A DNA stretch of 64,000 nt, taken from NCBI GenBank assembly GCA_020725385.1, contig DYFC01000034.1, forward strand, positions 72,339-136,338, written 5' to 3'. The translations under genes and the position numbers were made by a program. Below, one piece after another: positions 9,741 to 20,159 of this stretch. How positions within the stretch are numbered: the first letter of the stretch is position 1; each line of letters starts with the position of its first letter. The notes under the pieces were generated by a model that saw nothing but the letters and a program-made list of their open reading frames with translations, was not told the origin of the DNA and searched no databases. The DNA comes from Nitrospira japonica (GTDB taxonomy: Bacteria > Nitrospirota > Thermodesulfovibrionia > Thermodesulfovibrionales > SM23-35).

Positions 9741-12700
9741 TTATTTAAACTCAAATCTGAATTTGATATCACCACCGATACTTCCTCTTTCATCTCTAAG
9801 ACCTATCAGGGATATATTTTTTCCGACTAAGTATTCAATTTTTATTATTTGTTCTTCCGATGCTCCAATTGAATTAGTATATGTAACAAACAACCTGTCT
9901 CCGATTAATCTTTTTGATACTGTAAACTGAGGTCCGATAGTTCCGGTTTTTGTTGAAACATATGGTTCAACCTGAAATCGGTCAAGTCCTGTAATAGAGC
10001 GCAATCTTTCTTCGATAACGTCCTGCACTTTGCCGGTTATAAATGATGTTGCTTCTCCGGCACCGATTCCACCTTCAAGACCTTTTAGCTGTTTACCAAC
10101 CTGCCCTACTGTTAATAAAGCAAGAATATCAACTTCATCGAGTCGCGGGTCAGAAGATAGAGCAAGGTTAAAATGATCCATTTGCCCTTCAAGGGCAAGT
10201 CTTATATTATAGCCTTTTACCAGAGTTTCAGCGGTAAGATTGATAATGGGTTTTATTCTATTTGGATCGGCAAAATCAACACTTGCAAATATAATTTTGA
10301 ACTCATTATTTCGAAAATATACATATCCCTCATTTGATTCGACTCTTCCAAAAATAACAGGACTTGAAATTGAACCTTTGAGTATCATATCTCCTCTGAT
10401 TTTCACCGGTGTTCTTGCAATATTATTATCAATCAAAATATTTTCATCTCCGGAAATTCTTATATTCAACTGTGCTTTTTCAAAAATAGAGACTTCGGGT
10501 CTGATAGTCTCTTTTGGCTTTACTGCAAGGAGCCAGCTTCTCCACTCCACCATTTCTTTATAACGTCCTTTCTTTATCTTCACATCCCCGGTAATGTTCA
10601 TTGAGTCAGATGTTCCTCTACAAAGCAATTTACCATCAAATGTCACACTAAAATCTTTTGAATAAGTGGTTGTAACATTATCAACGCTTGCCTGAATATA
10701 ATATCTTTTAATTGATAGACCCTTAAGATAAACAACTCCTGAAAGAGAAACATCTCCTCCACCGATTTTCCCGGATAAGCTTTCAAGAACAATTCTATCT
10801 TCATCTATATTGAGACGACCGTTAATTGAACTTATATACGAAGGAAAATCCTTAAGTCCGAATGAAGTATCTTTTAATATCATATTTCCATTGATCTCCG
10901 GATCATCCCACCTCCCGCTTATTGATAGTTTAAACTCGGAGTCACCTTTAAGATAACCGATTTTTCTCGAAAGCCCCTTCAATGGAGCAAGATTTGATCT
11001 TCCTTCAAACATTAAATCATATTCTTTTCCTATTTCAAAACCACCGGAAAGTTTAAAAGAAGATGCACCGCTTTTTATGGTCGCCATCTTTATTGAAAAT
11101 TTTTTATTATTTAAAGAACAATGTAACGGTGTATCATTAGTAAAAGTTTGACCATAGAGTGAAAGATTAAAATGTTCAATATTTGCGGTAGCGGAAAGAT
11201 TATTTCTATCACCTTTAAGGTCAATAATCCCTTCAAGATTTAGCTGTAGATCTTCGGGAATTTCCTTGAAGAAAGTACTTGCAATAAAATCATACCTTCC
11301 CTGCTGGATTGTTATTTCTGCATTCCATGGCAGTTTTTCATCAAAATATCCGTTTCCTTTTATTTTAAGACTTTCATTGAATAGAGAACCGTTTATAGAT
11401 ATATCCCTGTTTTTAATAGATGCTGTTAATGTACCATTTATTATATTTTTACCCCTGAAAGTTCCTCCTGTTGCTTTTGCAAGAAAAAATATATCAGGAT
11501 TATCAAAAGTACCGTGTCCTTTTGATTCAAATGAAAAAACAGCATTCTCCGGCGCTTTTCCGTATGTGGCATCCTTTAAATAAAATTTTTCTGATGATGC
11601 ATTATATGTGAATTTATCTCCTGAAGAGAAAGAAGCCCCTGCTTTTATTAAAGAATCGCCTTTTCGGATTATTGCATCTGTCAAGAAAAATGTATGATTG
11701 GAATATTCAAATTTTGAAGCTCCTGAATCAAATGGTAATTTGAATACAGTAGCTTTTTCAACAGTTCCTTTTCCTTTAACCTGGGGAGATTCCCCTTTGC
11801 CGGTTAATTTTATATCAGCATTCATTTTACCGGTGCCATCGAAGTCCCTGTAAAAAATCTTTACTGCTTTTCCGAAGTCCGCATTCTTAATAGTTGCACT
11901 AATATCATAAATAGGTTTTGAAAGGTCAAAGAGTTTTTGTGCTTCTGGAAATAATATTTTCCCTTTAATAGAGTGTTGCTCGTTTTCTGATTTAAAAACA
12001 CCCTCATACACTTCGAGCAGGTTTTTTTGATAATTAATAAAGGCTTCTATACTTAAGACAGGATATTCTTCAATAACACTTTTTGTCATAACAACTTTTC
12101 CCGAGATTTTTGGGTCATCAAAAGTACCCTTAATATCTCCTGAAAAATCACCTATGCCTTTAATTTCTTTATAATAAGGCAGTGCAAGATCAGAAGAATC
12201 TTCTGAGTGTAATTTCGCTCTTAAATTAATAGTTTTTGCTTTAATATCAAGAACCCCGTTAAGTTCGGCATTTGTCAGGTTTGTATTAATCAAAAGATTA
12301 GAAAGAGATAGCACATCATGGTTTAAAGAAAAAGCGCCCTTAATGGATTTTATTCTGTAAAGAACATCATCTACCGGTTTGCTGGAGTCCTTAACCCAGG
12401 TTCTTTGTCCCTGAATATGTGATCTATAAATAAAATTGCCGATAGGGTTAAAGTACCTTCCTTCTGAAAATAATTCTCCGTCTGCTTTACCCGGTGGTAT
12501 TCCCGGATCCCATCCAATAAGATTCAAAAGAGGCTTACTATCAGCATCCTGAAATTTAATATTTAGCGTGAAATGATCGACTACCGGTAAATGTATCGAT
12601 GCTTCTGCCAATGCAGAACCATTATAAAGATGAGCATTACCATTTTTGAACTCCATTAAACCATTTTTATAAGTAATTTCAGTTGCAAGAGTATTTATAT

Positions 12701-13778
12701 CGACACCGAATAGATTTCCATTTTTCATGTTTGCTTTTCCTCTGGCTAATATGTCATTAAGCCTTCCTGTTATCTGTCCTTCAAAATTCGTGAACCCCTC
12801 AACTTTTTCCTTAACTCTCAATATTTCCATGAGCGTCTGCAAATAGAATCCCCCGCTTAATTTCAAATCAAGCACGACATTATCAAGATTAATTTTGGTT
12901 TGTGAGGAATTTTTTTCGGTTAACATCCTGCCATGTTCATTTCCAATTAAATTGATATTCCCTTTAACAGATACACTACCTTCACCGCTTGTTTCAAGTT
13001 TGAGAAGTTTTTTAATTGATCTGACTATTAAAGAAATTTCTGTTGAAAAAGCTCCTTTGCCTTCAGAATAATAACCGGAACTCCTTATTTTTGAACCATA
13101 TGCATCTATTTGAAGTTTCTTTATTTCTATCCGATCTTTTTTGAAATCCATAGCTGAAGATGTACTACATGATATTTCAGGCCAGCCTTCCTTCAGCAAC
13201 TTAAGTTCTTTTGTTTTTGCATCAAGTTTCTGTATATCACCAATAATAAATTCACCGCTCAAGCCTTTTATTTCAGCTCTTGCATTAAGCATTTCATCGC
13301 TAAGGAATAAATCACCTTTGAAAACTTCGACAACTTTAATTTTTACCTTAAATGCTTCTTCTCTTTCTTTTTCAAGATAAGCTTTTACACGTTTTATTAT
13401 CTCTTCTAATTTATTTTTAGACACACCAATGACCGGTCCTTCAATAACAAGCCTTCTTAGAATTATTCTTTTGTTAAATATTTCTGAAAGAGATGCATAA
13501 GCTTTGACTTCCTTAGCTGAAAGAATAGTATTACCTGTCGGTTCTTTTATAATTAAATCTTTTGCAACAATATATAGTGGTAGAATATTTATAGAAAATT
13601 TTTTTGCTTCTAATTTTTGGCCTGTTGCGAGCTCAAGCTCAGGGACTATAATATTTTTTATAGTATCAGATATAAACTGGCTATGAAAAAGGATAGTCAA
13701 TCCAAAAAAAATAAGGACAAATAGAAACAACAATCCTATTTTTAGACGATTATTTTTTTGTTCTTTGTTCTCGGGCAT
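9741..13778 (-). CDS. tamB: Translocation/assembly module TamB-like protein
   Basis: 1345 aa, N-terminal TM, AsmA-like repeats, C-terminal DUF490-type DPRLDEVDILALLTVGQ...LFVTYTNSIG. Confidence 0.88.
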   Translation of the reverse strand: MPENKEQKNNRLKIGLLFLFVLIFFGLTILFHSQFISDTIKNIIVPELELATGQKLEAKKFSINILPLYIVAKDLIIKEPTGNTILSAKEVKAYASLSEIFNKRIILRRLVIEGPVIGVSKNKLEEIIKRVKAYLEKEREEAFKVKIKVVEVFKGDLFLSDEMLNARAEIKGLSGEFIIGDIQKLDAKTKELKLLKEGWPEISCSTSSAMDFKKDRIEIKKLQIDAYGSKIRSSGYYSEGKGAFSTEISLIVRSIKKLLKLETSGEGSVSVKGNINLIGNEHGRMLTEKNSSQTKINLDNVVLDLKLSGGFYLQTLMEILRVKEKVEGFTNFEGQITGRLNDILARGKANMKNGNLFGVDINTLATEITYKNGLMEFKNGNAHLYNGSALAEASIHLPVVDHFTLNIKFQDADSKPLLNLIGWDPGIPPGKADGELFSEGRYFNPIGNFIYRSHIQGQRTWVKDSSKPVDDVLYRIKSIKGAFSLNHDVLSLSNLLINTNLTNAELNGVLDIKAKTINLRAKLHSEDSSDLALPYYKEIKGIGDFSGDIKGTFDDPKISGKVVMTKSVIEEYPVLSIEAFINYQKNLLEVYEGVFKSENEQHSIKGKILFPEAQKLFDLSKPIYDISATIKNADFGKAVKIFYRDFDGTGKMNADIKLTGKGESPQVKGKGTVEKATVFKLPFDSGASKFEYSNHTFFLTDAIIRKGDSLIKAGASFSSGDKFTYNASSEKFYLKDATYGKAPENAVFSFESKGHGTFDNPDIFFLAKATGGTFRGKNIINGTLTASIKNRDISINGSLFNESLKIKGNGYFDEKLPWNAEITIQQGRYDFIASTFFKEIPEDLQLNLEGIIDLKGDRNNLSATANIEHFNLSLYGQTFTNDTPLHCSLNNKKFSIKMATIKSGASSFKLSGGFEIGKEYDLMFEGRSNLAPLKGLSRKIGYLKGDSEFKLSISGRWDDPEINGNMILKDTSFGLKDFPSYISSINGRLNIDEDRIVLESLSGKIGGGDVSLSGVVYLKGLSIKRYYIQASVDNVTTTYSKDFSVTFDGKLLCRGTSDSMNITGDVKIKKGRYKEMVEWRSWLLAVKPKETIRPEVSIFEKAQLNIRISGDENILIDNNIARTPVKIRGDMILKGSISSPVIFGRVESNEGYVYFRNNEFKIIFASVDFADPNRIKPIINLTAETLVKGYNIRLALEGQMDHFNLALSSDPRLDEVDILALLTVGQVGKQLKGLEGGIGAGEATSFITGKVQDVIEERLRSITGLDRFQVEPYVSTKTGTIGPQFTVSKRLIGDRLFVTYTNSIGASEEQIIKIEYLVGKNISLIGLRDERGSIGGDIKFRFEFK

Positions 13779-14098
13779 TTTAAATATAAGTCTTTCTGTA
13801 TATCAGCCGAATTATAGACAGACAGAGAATATTTAATTAAATTAAGGCAGAAATCATGCAAATCTATACTCCAGAAAACTGATGAATTAATAAGCATCTG
13901 TTGTCCCATCATATTTATCTAAACCAAATAATAATTTATTTTTTAGAATTTTTATATTTTAACAATAACTTCATATGCTTGACTACTAATTCATTATCAA
14001 ACCTTTGTGATTCGTTAACATAAAAATGCATTTAAAATAATGCAACTTTTGCAAATCCGTTATCCATATAAAAATACGGATATAATGAACAATTCTAA

Positions 14099-14161
14099 CG
14101 TCATTGCCCGACTTGCCTGCCCGCTGTTTTTGTGGCGGGATCGGGGAAGCCGGTTTTGACG
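14099..14161. repeat. Nested inverted-repeat element
   Basis: CGTCAttgCCCGActtgcctgCCCGCtgtttttgtgGCGGGaTCGGGgaagccggttTTGACG: outer CGTCA/TGACG, middle CCCGA/TCGGG, inner CCCGC/GCGGG. Confidence 0.6.
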
Positions 14162-14457
14162 CTTTAATTCTTACAATTTAAGAAAATATCATAAATTCAT
14201 ATAATTATAAATAAATATATATTAATAAATAAAATAGCAATAGCAAATTTATTTCTTGACTTTCAATACCTTTCCCATATATATTGCTTTATATTTGAAT
14301 TGTTATAAAGACATTAATTAATAATGTTTTGTTATATTTTTTTAAAGAGCATATTATGTAGCTTTTTTAAAGTTATTTTTATAAGCAGGAAGGGGGTGAA
14401 TATTTCTTATATTTATAAGTTTATCTTATTGATTAATCAAATGAAGGAGGGTGACAA

Positions 14458-15720
14458 ATGGGTTTTTTAAGAAAGACTTATGATTTTTTCATGGCTGCTT
14501 CAATAGCTCATGCTAAATGGGATTATGAAGTATCCATGAATATCATTAGAAACCGGAAAAAACTTCTTATTATCTTCATACTTCTCCTGCCTATTCTTGC
14601 TATTTCATGGATTAATGCAGCTGATATTATTGGTGGCAAGACAGCATATGCGCCTGCCCATTATTCAAACCTAATCTTTGCTGTCTCGATTGCAGTTGGT
14701 CTTGCAGCAGGTCTGATTACAGGATGTATCGGTGCAGGTGGTGGTTTTATTATTACCCCTGCTTTAATGGCAGCTGGTGTTAAAGGTATTCTTGCTGTTG
14801 GAACAGATGTTTTCCATATATTTGCAAAAGCAATCATGGGAACGACTGTTCATAAAAAACTCGGAAATGTTTCTGTAAAACTTGCGATAGCTTTTTTAAT
14901 TGGTTCAGGTGGTGGCACATTTATAGGCGGTGCAATAAATAAAGGTCTTTATAATAAAGATCCGCTCTTAAGCGAGGCTTTCATCAGTACTGTTTATGCA
15001 ACTCTTCTGGGATTTCTTGGATTCTATGCCCTTGCAGATTTTATTAAATCAACGAGAAAATCATCAGGAGGTGGTGGAGGAGGGCATGGACATGACGCTC
15101 ATGGTGGTCCTTCGGGCATGACAAATCTTGCAATCAGTCTTCAAAAAATAAACATCCCGCCTATGATAACTTTTGACGAAGACTTTGGCGGAAGAAGAAT
15201 ATCATGGCTGTTTGTAGCAATAGGCGGTGTTATTGTTGGAATGCTTGCAGCAATTATGGGAGTTGGTGGTGGTTTTGTAACATTTCCTATGTTTGTTTAT
15301 ATTTTTGGTGTTTCAACAGCAACAACAGTTGGAACAGATATTTTACAAATAATATTTACAGCAGGACTTGCATCAATAGCTCAGTATGCGATTTACGGTT
15401 ATGTTTTCTATACACTCGCAATGGGAATGTTAATTAGTTCATTGATAGGAATTCAGGTTGGAGCACTTACAACAAAAGTTGTTAAAGGAATCCACATCAG
15501 GGGATTCTATGCAATGTCAATTATAGCCGGTTTTGTAAATAGAGCTTCTACATTGCCTAAGAAATTAACGGAACTCGAGTATATAAATATGAATAAGTCT
15601 CTTATTAACAACATTGAATTTGCAGGTAATATAGTTTTCTGGATTGTTGTAGGTTTCTTCGGGTTCTGGGTTTTAAGTAAATTTTTTGTGAACATTGGCA
15701 AATTAAGAGAGGAGGGCTAA
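14458..15720 (+). CDS. Sulfite exporter TauE/SafE family protein
   Basis: Multiple TMs; repeated GCIGAGGGFIITPAL and AIMGVGGGFVTFPMFVY half-repeats; GGAGG RBS. Confidence 0.88.
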   Translation: MGFLRKTYDFFMAASIAHAKWDYEVSMNIIRNRKKLLIIFILLLPILAISWINAADIIGGKTAYAPAHYSNLIFAVSIAVGLAAGLITGCIGAGGGFIITPALMAAGVKGILAVGTDVFHIFAKAIMGTTVHKKLGNVSVKLAIAFLIGSGGGTFIGGAINKGLYNKDPLLSEAFISTVYATLLGFLGFYALADFIKSTRKSSGGGGGGHGHDAHGGPSGMTNLAISLQKINIPPMITFDEDFGGRRISWLFVAIGGVIVGMLAAIMGVGGGFVTFPMFVYIFGVSTATTVGTDILQIIFTAGLASIAQYAIYGYVFYTLAMGMLISSLIGIQVGALTTKVVKGIHIRGFYAMSIIAGFVNRASTLPKKLTELEYINMNKSLINNIEFAGNIVFWIVVGFFGFWVLSKFFVNIGKLREEG

Positions 15721-15721
15721 G

Positions 15722-16492
15722 ATGGCAGGTTCGGCAAAGAAACATATGGGTCTTGGAATAATAATGGCCCTGTCTTTTTTTGTAATACTTTTTCTGATGT
15801 TTTCACCTATTTTCCCAAAGACTTCAGACGGGCAGCCCCAGAATGGTTTACAATGGGCTGATGAGATGTTCAACCAGCTTGCAAAGGGTTCATCTTATTT
15901 TATACCGAAAGTTGCAAAAAGTAATGAAAAGTTCATGGGTAGAATGTTTACAGCTACGTTTAAAGTTGATAAACCAGAAGATAAACCCGGTGATGCCGAA
16001 AAAAGAGCTCAAAGAGCATCGCAACTTTTTATTGTTAATCCCGGAGCAAAAGTTGAAGTTAATGGCGCTGAATTAAAAATCGAGGGAGACCTCGGCATGG
16101 TATTGAAAGCCGCTTTAGAGGATGCAGATGTAATGTTTAAGAATGAAGGAGATAAACTGAAAGCAAAATATGCAGCAGCAATGGGAACTGACGATGTTAA
16201 ACAGATTTTCAGACAGTGGAACAATGTTCTTCCCAAAATCGACAAACTTTTCAAGAAAGAAGGAAAAATAGAGGAATCTAAAATTGTATCGGATGTTACC
16301 AAAAAAACAGTAGAAGCTGCATATAATTTCTACGGAGTACAGGCAGTGCAGGTTAAAGAAAAAGCAGGGCTGATGACATTTCTTCTCGTTTTTTACGTTA
16401 TTTATACAATGTGGTGGGGCTTTGCGATATTTTACATATTCGAAGGTCTTGGGTTAAGCATGAAAAAAGCTAAAGAAAAGAAAGAAGTCTAA
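15722..16492 (+). CDS. Membrane protein of unknown function, TauE partner
   Basis: N- and C-terminal TM helices around a ~190-aa soluble region; 1-nt spacing from TauE. Confidence 0.6.
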   Translation: MAGSAKKHMGLGIIMALSFFVILFLMFSPIFPKTSDGQPQNGLQWADEMFNQLAKGSSYFIPKVAKSNEKFMGRMFTATFKVDKPEDKPGDAEKRAQRASQLFIVNPGAKVEVNGAELKIEGDLGMVLKAALEDADVMFKNEGDKLKAKYAAAMGTDDVKQIFRQWNNVLPKIDKLFKKEGKIEESKIVSDVTKKTVEAAYNFYGVQAVQVKEKAGLMTFLLVFYVIYTMWWGFAIFYIFEGLGLSMKKAKEKKEV

Positions 16493-16503
16493 AGGAGGAT
16501 AAA

Positions 16504-16938
16504 ATGAAGATACTCGTTCCTGTAGACGGTTCAAAATATTCAATGGAAGGCGTTAAAATTGCTCTTGATTATGCTAAGACAAAAAAAGCTGATATAACTC
16601 TGATGACAGTTACTCCTTTTATTTCAGGACTTGACCTTGAAATATCAGCAAAAGAAATTGAGAGCATAAATGAAACAATGAGACGCAATGGTGAAGATGT
16701 GCTTGATAAAGCAAAAAATATTTTGAGCGCTGAAGGTATAACTGCCAAAACAATACTATTATCAGCTATTTCTGCAGCAGATGAAATTTTAAATACAGCT
16801 GAAAAGGAAAAGATAGACCTTATTATAATTGGAAATCGTGGACTTGGTGGAACTGCTACAAGATTTCTAATGGGTAGTGTTGCATCCAAGGTTGCTACAA
16901 ATGCGCCTTGCTCGGTCTATGTTGTAAAAACAGCCTGA
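16504..16938 (+). CDS. Universal stress protein (UspA)
   Basis: MKILVPVDGSKYSMEGVKIAL...IIIGNRGLGGTATRFLMGSVASKVATNAPCSVYVV. Confidence 0.95.
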   Translation: MKILVPVDGSKYSMEGVKIALDYAKTKKADITLMTVTPFISGLDLEISAKEIESINETMRRNGEDVLDKAKNILSAEGITAKTILLSAISAADEILNTAEKEKIDLIIIGNRGLGGTATRFLMGSVASKVATNAPCSVYVVKTA

Positions 16939-16959
16939 TTTCAGCCCCTCTACTTTATT

Positions 16960-16989
16960 AAAGGGCCTCATCATAAGAGGCCCTTTTTT
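16960..16989 (+). terminator. Rho-independent terminator
   Basis: AAAGGGCCTCATCATAAGAGGCCCTTTTTT. Confidence 0.9.
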
Positions 16990-17188
16990 GTTTTCTTTAA
17001 CCAAAAAATGCAGTTTAAAAAGCTAACAAGCTATCAAATTCTTAAGAAAAAAGCTAAGAGCAAAAACACACCCCTCACCCCTCTTGATAGAGGGTAAGAG
17101 CTAATAAGCTAAATAATTAGAGCAATATCTGTATTATTTGGGTAAAATTAGATACAATAATCATAAAAAAATAAAGGAGAAAACATTT

Positions 17189-18139
17189 ATGGAAAGAATG
17201 TGTCCGGTTCCAAGAATTCTTCTGCCAATTGATGGAAGTGAAAATTCTATAAGAGCTGTTCGTTTTGCAGGATATCTTACCTCAGCCTTGAAAAATGATC
17301 TTTTGCATATAACATTATTAAGGGTTATAACAGGAGGGTTCATAAGTCAGCATCTTTCTTATATTGATCTTATGGCTGATGTAGTTGGAGAAACTGACAC
17401 ATTCAAGAAAATAAAAGATGAACATATTGATAAGAATATCAAACCAGCATTGGAGCAAGCAGAGAAAATTTTTAAGGACATTGGTGCCAGAGTTGAAATT
17501 GAGAAAGTTGTCGCTGAGGGGGATGCTGCAAAGAAAATTGTAGAGATAGCAGATAAAAAACACTGTTCAACAATTATTATGGCCAAGAGAGGGCTCTCGG
17601 AAATTAAAGGGTTCTTTCTTGGGAGTGTAACGAATAAGGTTATACATTCTGTTAAGAATCAGAGTATTTATATTGTTGGCCAGAGAATATTAGAAGATAG
17701 TGAATGTCCTTTACCTGATATTCTGATTCCAATTGATGGCTCTCAATATTCTTTGAAAGGTGTCGAACATGCTGTCTGTCTTGCATCCAGGATAGGTTCT
17801 GTCAAAAAAATAACGCTATTAAGAGTAATTAATCTTGCTGTAATTATGGAGCGTCTTCAGGGAGGAATGGAACCGATGGAGGAGGCAAACAAAATATTCG
17901 AAGAGGCTAAGAAAATTATTCTGAATACCGGAATATCCGAAAATGTTATACAGCCATTAATTAAAGTTGGGATTCCCGCTGAAGAAATACTCAAGGAGGC
18001 TGATAAAGGTAGTTATTCTTTGATAGTAATAGGTAGAAAAGGTCGTTCCGCAGTGAAAGATCTTGTACTTGGAAGTGTGAGTTCAGTTGTGATAGAGAGA
18101 AGTAAAAATCCAACAATTGTGATAGTAAGTAATGATTAA
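17189..18139 (+). CDS. Tandem-domain universal stress protein
   Basis: Two Usp domains (PRILLPIDGSENS and PDILIPIDGSQYS). Start revised from 17138 because AAGGAG lies upstream of MERMCP. Confidence 0.92.
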   Translation: MERMCPVPRILLPIDGSENSIRAVRFAGYLTSALKNDLLHITLLRVITGGFISQHLSYIDLMADVVGETDTFKKIKDEHIDKNIKPALEQAEKIFKDIGARVEIEKVVAEGDAAKKIVEIADKKHCSTIIMAKRGLSEIKGFFLGSVTNKVIHSVKNQSIYIVGQRILEDSECPLPDILIPIDGSQYSLKGVEHAVCLASRIGSVKKITLLRVINLAVIMERLQGGMEPMEEANKIFEEAKKIILNTGISENVIQPLIKVGIPAEEILKEADKGSYSLIVIGRKGRSAVKDLVLGSVSSVVIERSKNPTIVIVSND

Positions 18140-18190
18140 CCTGAATAAGCCAATTAATAAGCCATTTTTAAGTTTAATAATTATTGATTT

Positions 18191-18219
18191 TAACTAATTA
18201 AATAATTTGTTATAATATA
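18191..18219 (+). promoter_or_regulatory. Sigma70-like promoter for the DUF948/YtxH genes
   Basis: AT-rich leader just upstream of 18227 with a TATAAT box in TTTGTTATAATATAAAG; the -35 assignment is uncertain. Confidence 0.4.
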
Positions 18220-18226
18220 AAGCAAG

Positions 18227-18631
18227 ATGATTGGATGGAACCAGATATGGCTTGGTATAATTGCAATAGCTGTTGCAGTTACAGCAGGTTATATAATTTC
18301 ACTTATAATTGAATTAAAAAAGACGATAAATTCTGTTAATGTTGTTCTAAAATCAATTGAAGAAAATCTCAATCCTGTTCTTGATGAATTACAGTTGACA
18401 CTTAAAAGTCTGCGAAATATATCCGATGATGTTAATGAAGTTACTTCTGATGTAAAAGTGCTATCTAAATCAGTTAAAGATATAGGAACTAATATAAGTC
18501 GTGCGAGCAGTTTTATTGGTACCGCTGCTTCGCTGGCTACGATAAGGGCTTCAGGATTGAAAGCAGGGTTAAAAACAGGATTGGGTTTTTTAATTAGTAA
18601 TATTTTTTCGAGGATAGGAGGCAGAAAATGA
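18227..18631 (+). CDS. DUF948-like membrane protein
   Basis: N-terminal TM then coiled-coil ...LKSIEENLNPVLDELQLTLKSLRNISDDVNEVTSDVKVLSKSV. Confidence 0.8.
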   Translation: MIGWNQIWLGIIAIAVAVTAGYIISLIIELKKTINSVNVVLKSIEENLNPVLDELQLTLKSLRNISDDVNEVTSDVKVLSKSVKDIGTNISRASSFIGTAASLATIRASGLKAGLKTGLGFLISNIFSRIGGRK

Positions 18632-18948
18632 GAGAAGAAGGTGGATATGGCGCAGGAAGTATAATACTGTCCTTTTTGCTTGGAGGTGTAGTAGGCGCTG
18701 GAGTTGCATTACTTCTCGCACCTCAATCAGGCAGGGAAACAAGACAAAAAATAATGCAAATGACAGAAGATGTTAAAGGAAAAGCCATGGATTATGTTGG
18801 TGATGTTAAAGAAAAAATTACAGGCAGCATTGATAAAGGTAAGGAATTCTTTGATGAAAAGAAATCAATTATTACATCAGCAATAGAAGCGGGTAAAGAA
18901 GCTTACGAAAGAGAAAAAGAGAGATTGTCCCGAGAAGAAAATGCATGA
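18628..18948 (+). CDS. YtxH domain protein
   Basis: LLGGVVGAGVALLLAPQSGRETRQKI. Confidence 0.9.
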   Translation: MREEGGYGAGSIILSFLLGGVVGAGVALLLAPQSGRETRQKIMQMTEDVKGKAMDYVGDVKEKITGSIDKGKEFFDEKKSIITSAIEAGKEAYEREKERLSREENA

Positions 18949-19285
18949 AGTTGGAATAGCTCAAGGGATTCTTGATATTGCACTTAATACATGTAAGAAT
19001 AATAATTACACAAAAGTTGATTCAATAAAAGTTAGAATTGGTAAAGCTGCAGGAGTATTGCCTGATTCTTTAATTTTTGCTTTTGAGACAATGAAAATTG
19101 GCACAGAAGCTGAAAATGCCACTCTTATAATTGAAGAAGTTCCTGTAAGCGGTGTTTGTAATAGTTGTAAAGAAAATTTTTCTGTTGATGATCCTTATAT
19201 AATACAATGCCCAAATTGTGGAAACATATCATTACGTATCGATACGGGTCGTGAACTAAATGTATATGAGCTGGAGGTTTCTTAA
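18941..19285 (+). CDS. hypA: Hydrogenase maturation nickel metallochaperone HypA
   Basis: MHEVGIAQGILDIAL plus CxxC...CxxC zinc site. Confidence 0.96.
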   Translation: MHEVGIAQGILDIALNTCKNNNYTKVDSIKVRIGKAAGVLPDSLIFAFETMKIGTEAENATLIIEEVPVSGVCNSCKENFSVDDPYIIQCPNCGNISLRIDTGRELNVYELEVS

Positions 19286-19288
19286 GTT

Positions 19289-19942
19289 ATGAAAGTTAAG
19301 GTTGTTACAAATATTCTCGAGGCAAATGACAGACTGGCTGCTGAAAACCAGAAAATATTTGATGAACTCGGGGTCTTCGTAATAAATCTCATGAGCGGTC
19401 CCGGTGCTGGTAAAACTTCTGTGCTTGAAAGTACAATTAAAGAAGTAAATGGAAAAATAAAGATCGGCGTAATAGAAGGTGACATAGCCGGTGATGATGA
19501 TGCCCGCAGGATTGAAAGTCTAAATATACCTGTTGTGCAGATAAATACAGGAGGTGCCTGTCATCTTGATGCAAACATGATCAGGGTTGTAATGAATGAG
19601 CTTCCTTTAAAAGATATTGATTTGCTTTTTATCGAAAATGTCGGAAATCTCGTTTGCCCTGCTGAATTCAATGTTGGTGAAGATATTAAAGTAATGCTAT
19701 TAAGCATTGCAGAAGGTCATGATAAACCATTGAAATATCCTTTGATGTTTCAAACATCTTCTGCTTTAATTTTAAATAAAATAGATCTTTTGCCTTATAC
19801 AAATGCAGATATTCAAAAGATAAAGAAAGATGCATTATCTCTTAATCCCGGGTTGAAGATTTTTGAGGTTTCATGCAAAACAGGAGAAGGTGTCTCTGAA
19901 TGGGTTAAATGGTTGTATTCAATTGTTAATAATAAACCTTAG
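19289..19942 (+). CDS. hypB: Hydrogenase nickel incorporation GTPase HypB
   Basis: LMSGPGAGKTSVLE P-loop, EGDIAGDDDARRI, LFIENVGNLVCPAEF. Confidence 0.97.
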   Translation: MKVKVVTNILEANDRLAAENQKIFDELGVFVINLMSGPGAGKTSVLESTIKEVNGKIKIGVIEGDIAGDDDARRIESLNIPVVQINTGGACHLDANMIRVVMNELPLKDIDLLFIENVGNLVCPAEFNVGEDIKVMLLSIAEGHDKPLKYPLMFQTSSALILNKIDLLPYTNADIQKIKKDALSLNPGLKIFEVSCKTGEGVSEWVKWLYSIVNNKP

Positions 19943-19968
19943 AGTCTGGAGCTAAGAATATACTTTTT

Positions 19969-20002
19969 AAAGGGTTCAGATTTTTCAAACTGAACCCTTT
20001 TT
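19969..20002 (+). terminator. Rho-independent terminator after hypB
   Basis: AAAGGGTTCAG-ATTTTTCAAA-CTGAACCCTTTTT. Confidence 0.9.
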
Positions 20003-20159
20003 ATTGCCTTAAATAAAAAAGTTTCAACCCGTGTAAACCATATAAAATGTGTAAACCGTTAAATTGTTTAAGTCGTTTGAACAACTCTTTGCTCTTCGCT
20101 ATCTGGCATTTTAGCTTTTTTATCTGCATTTTTTGGGTAAGATTAAGTTATCATTAAAT

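Noticed and set aside
10240-13686. Several 60-107 aa plus-strand ORFs opposite tamB
   Set aside because: Shadow ORFs on the opposite strand of a clear 1345-aa gene.
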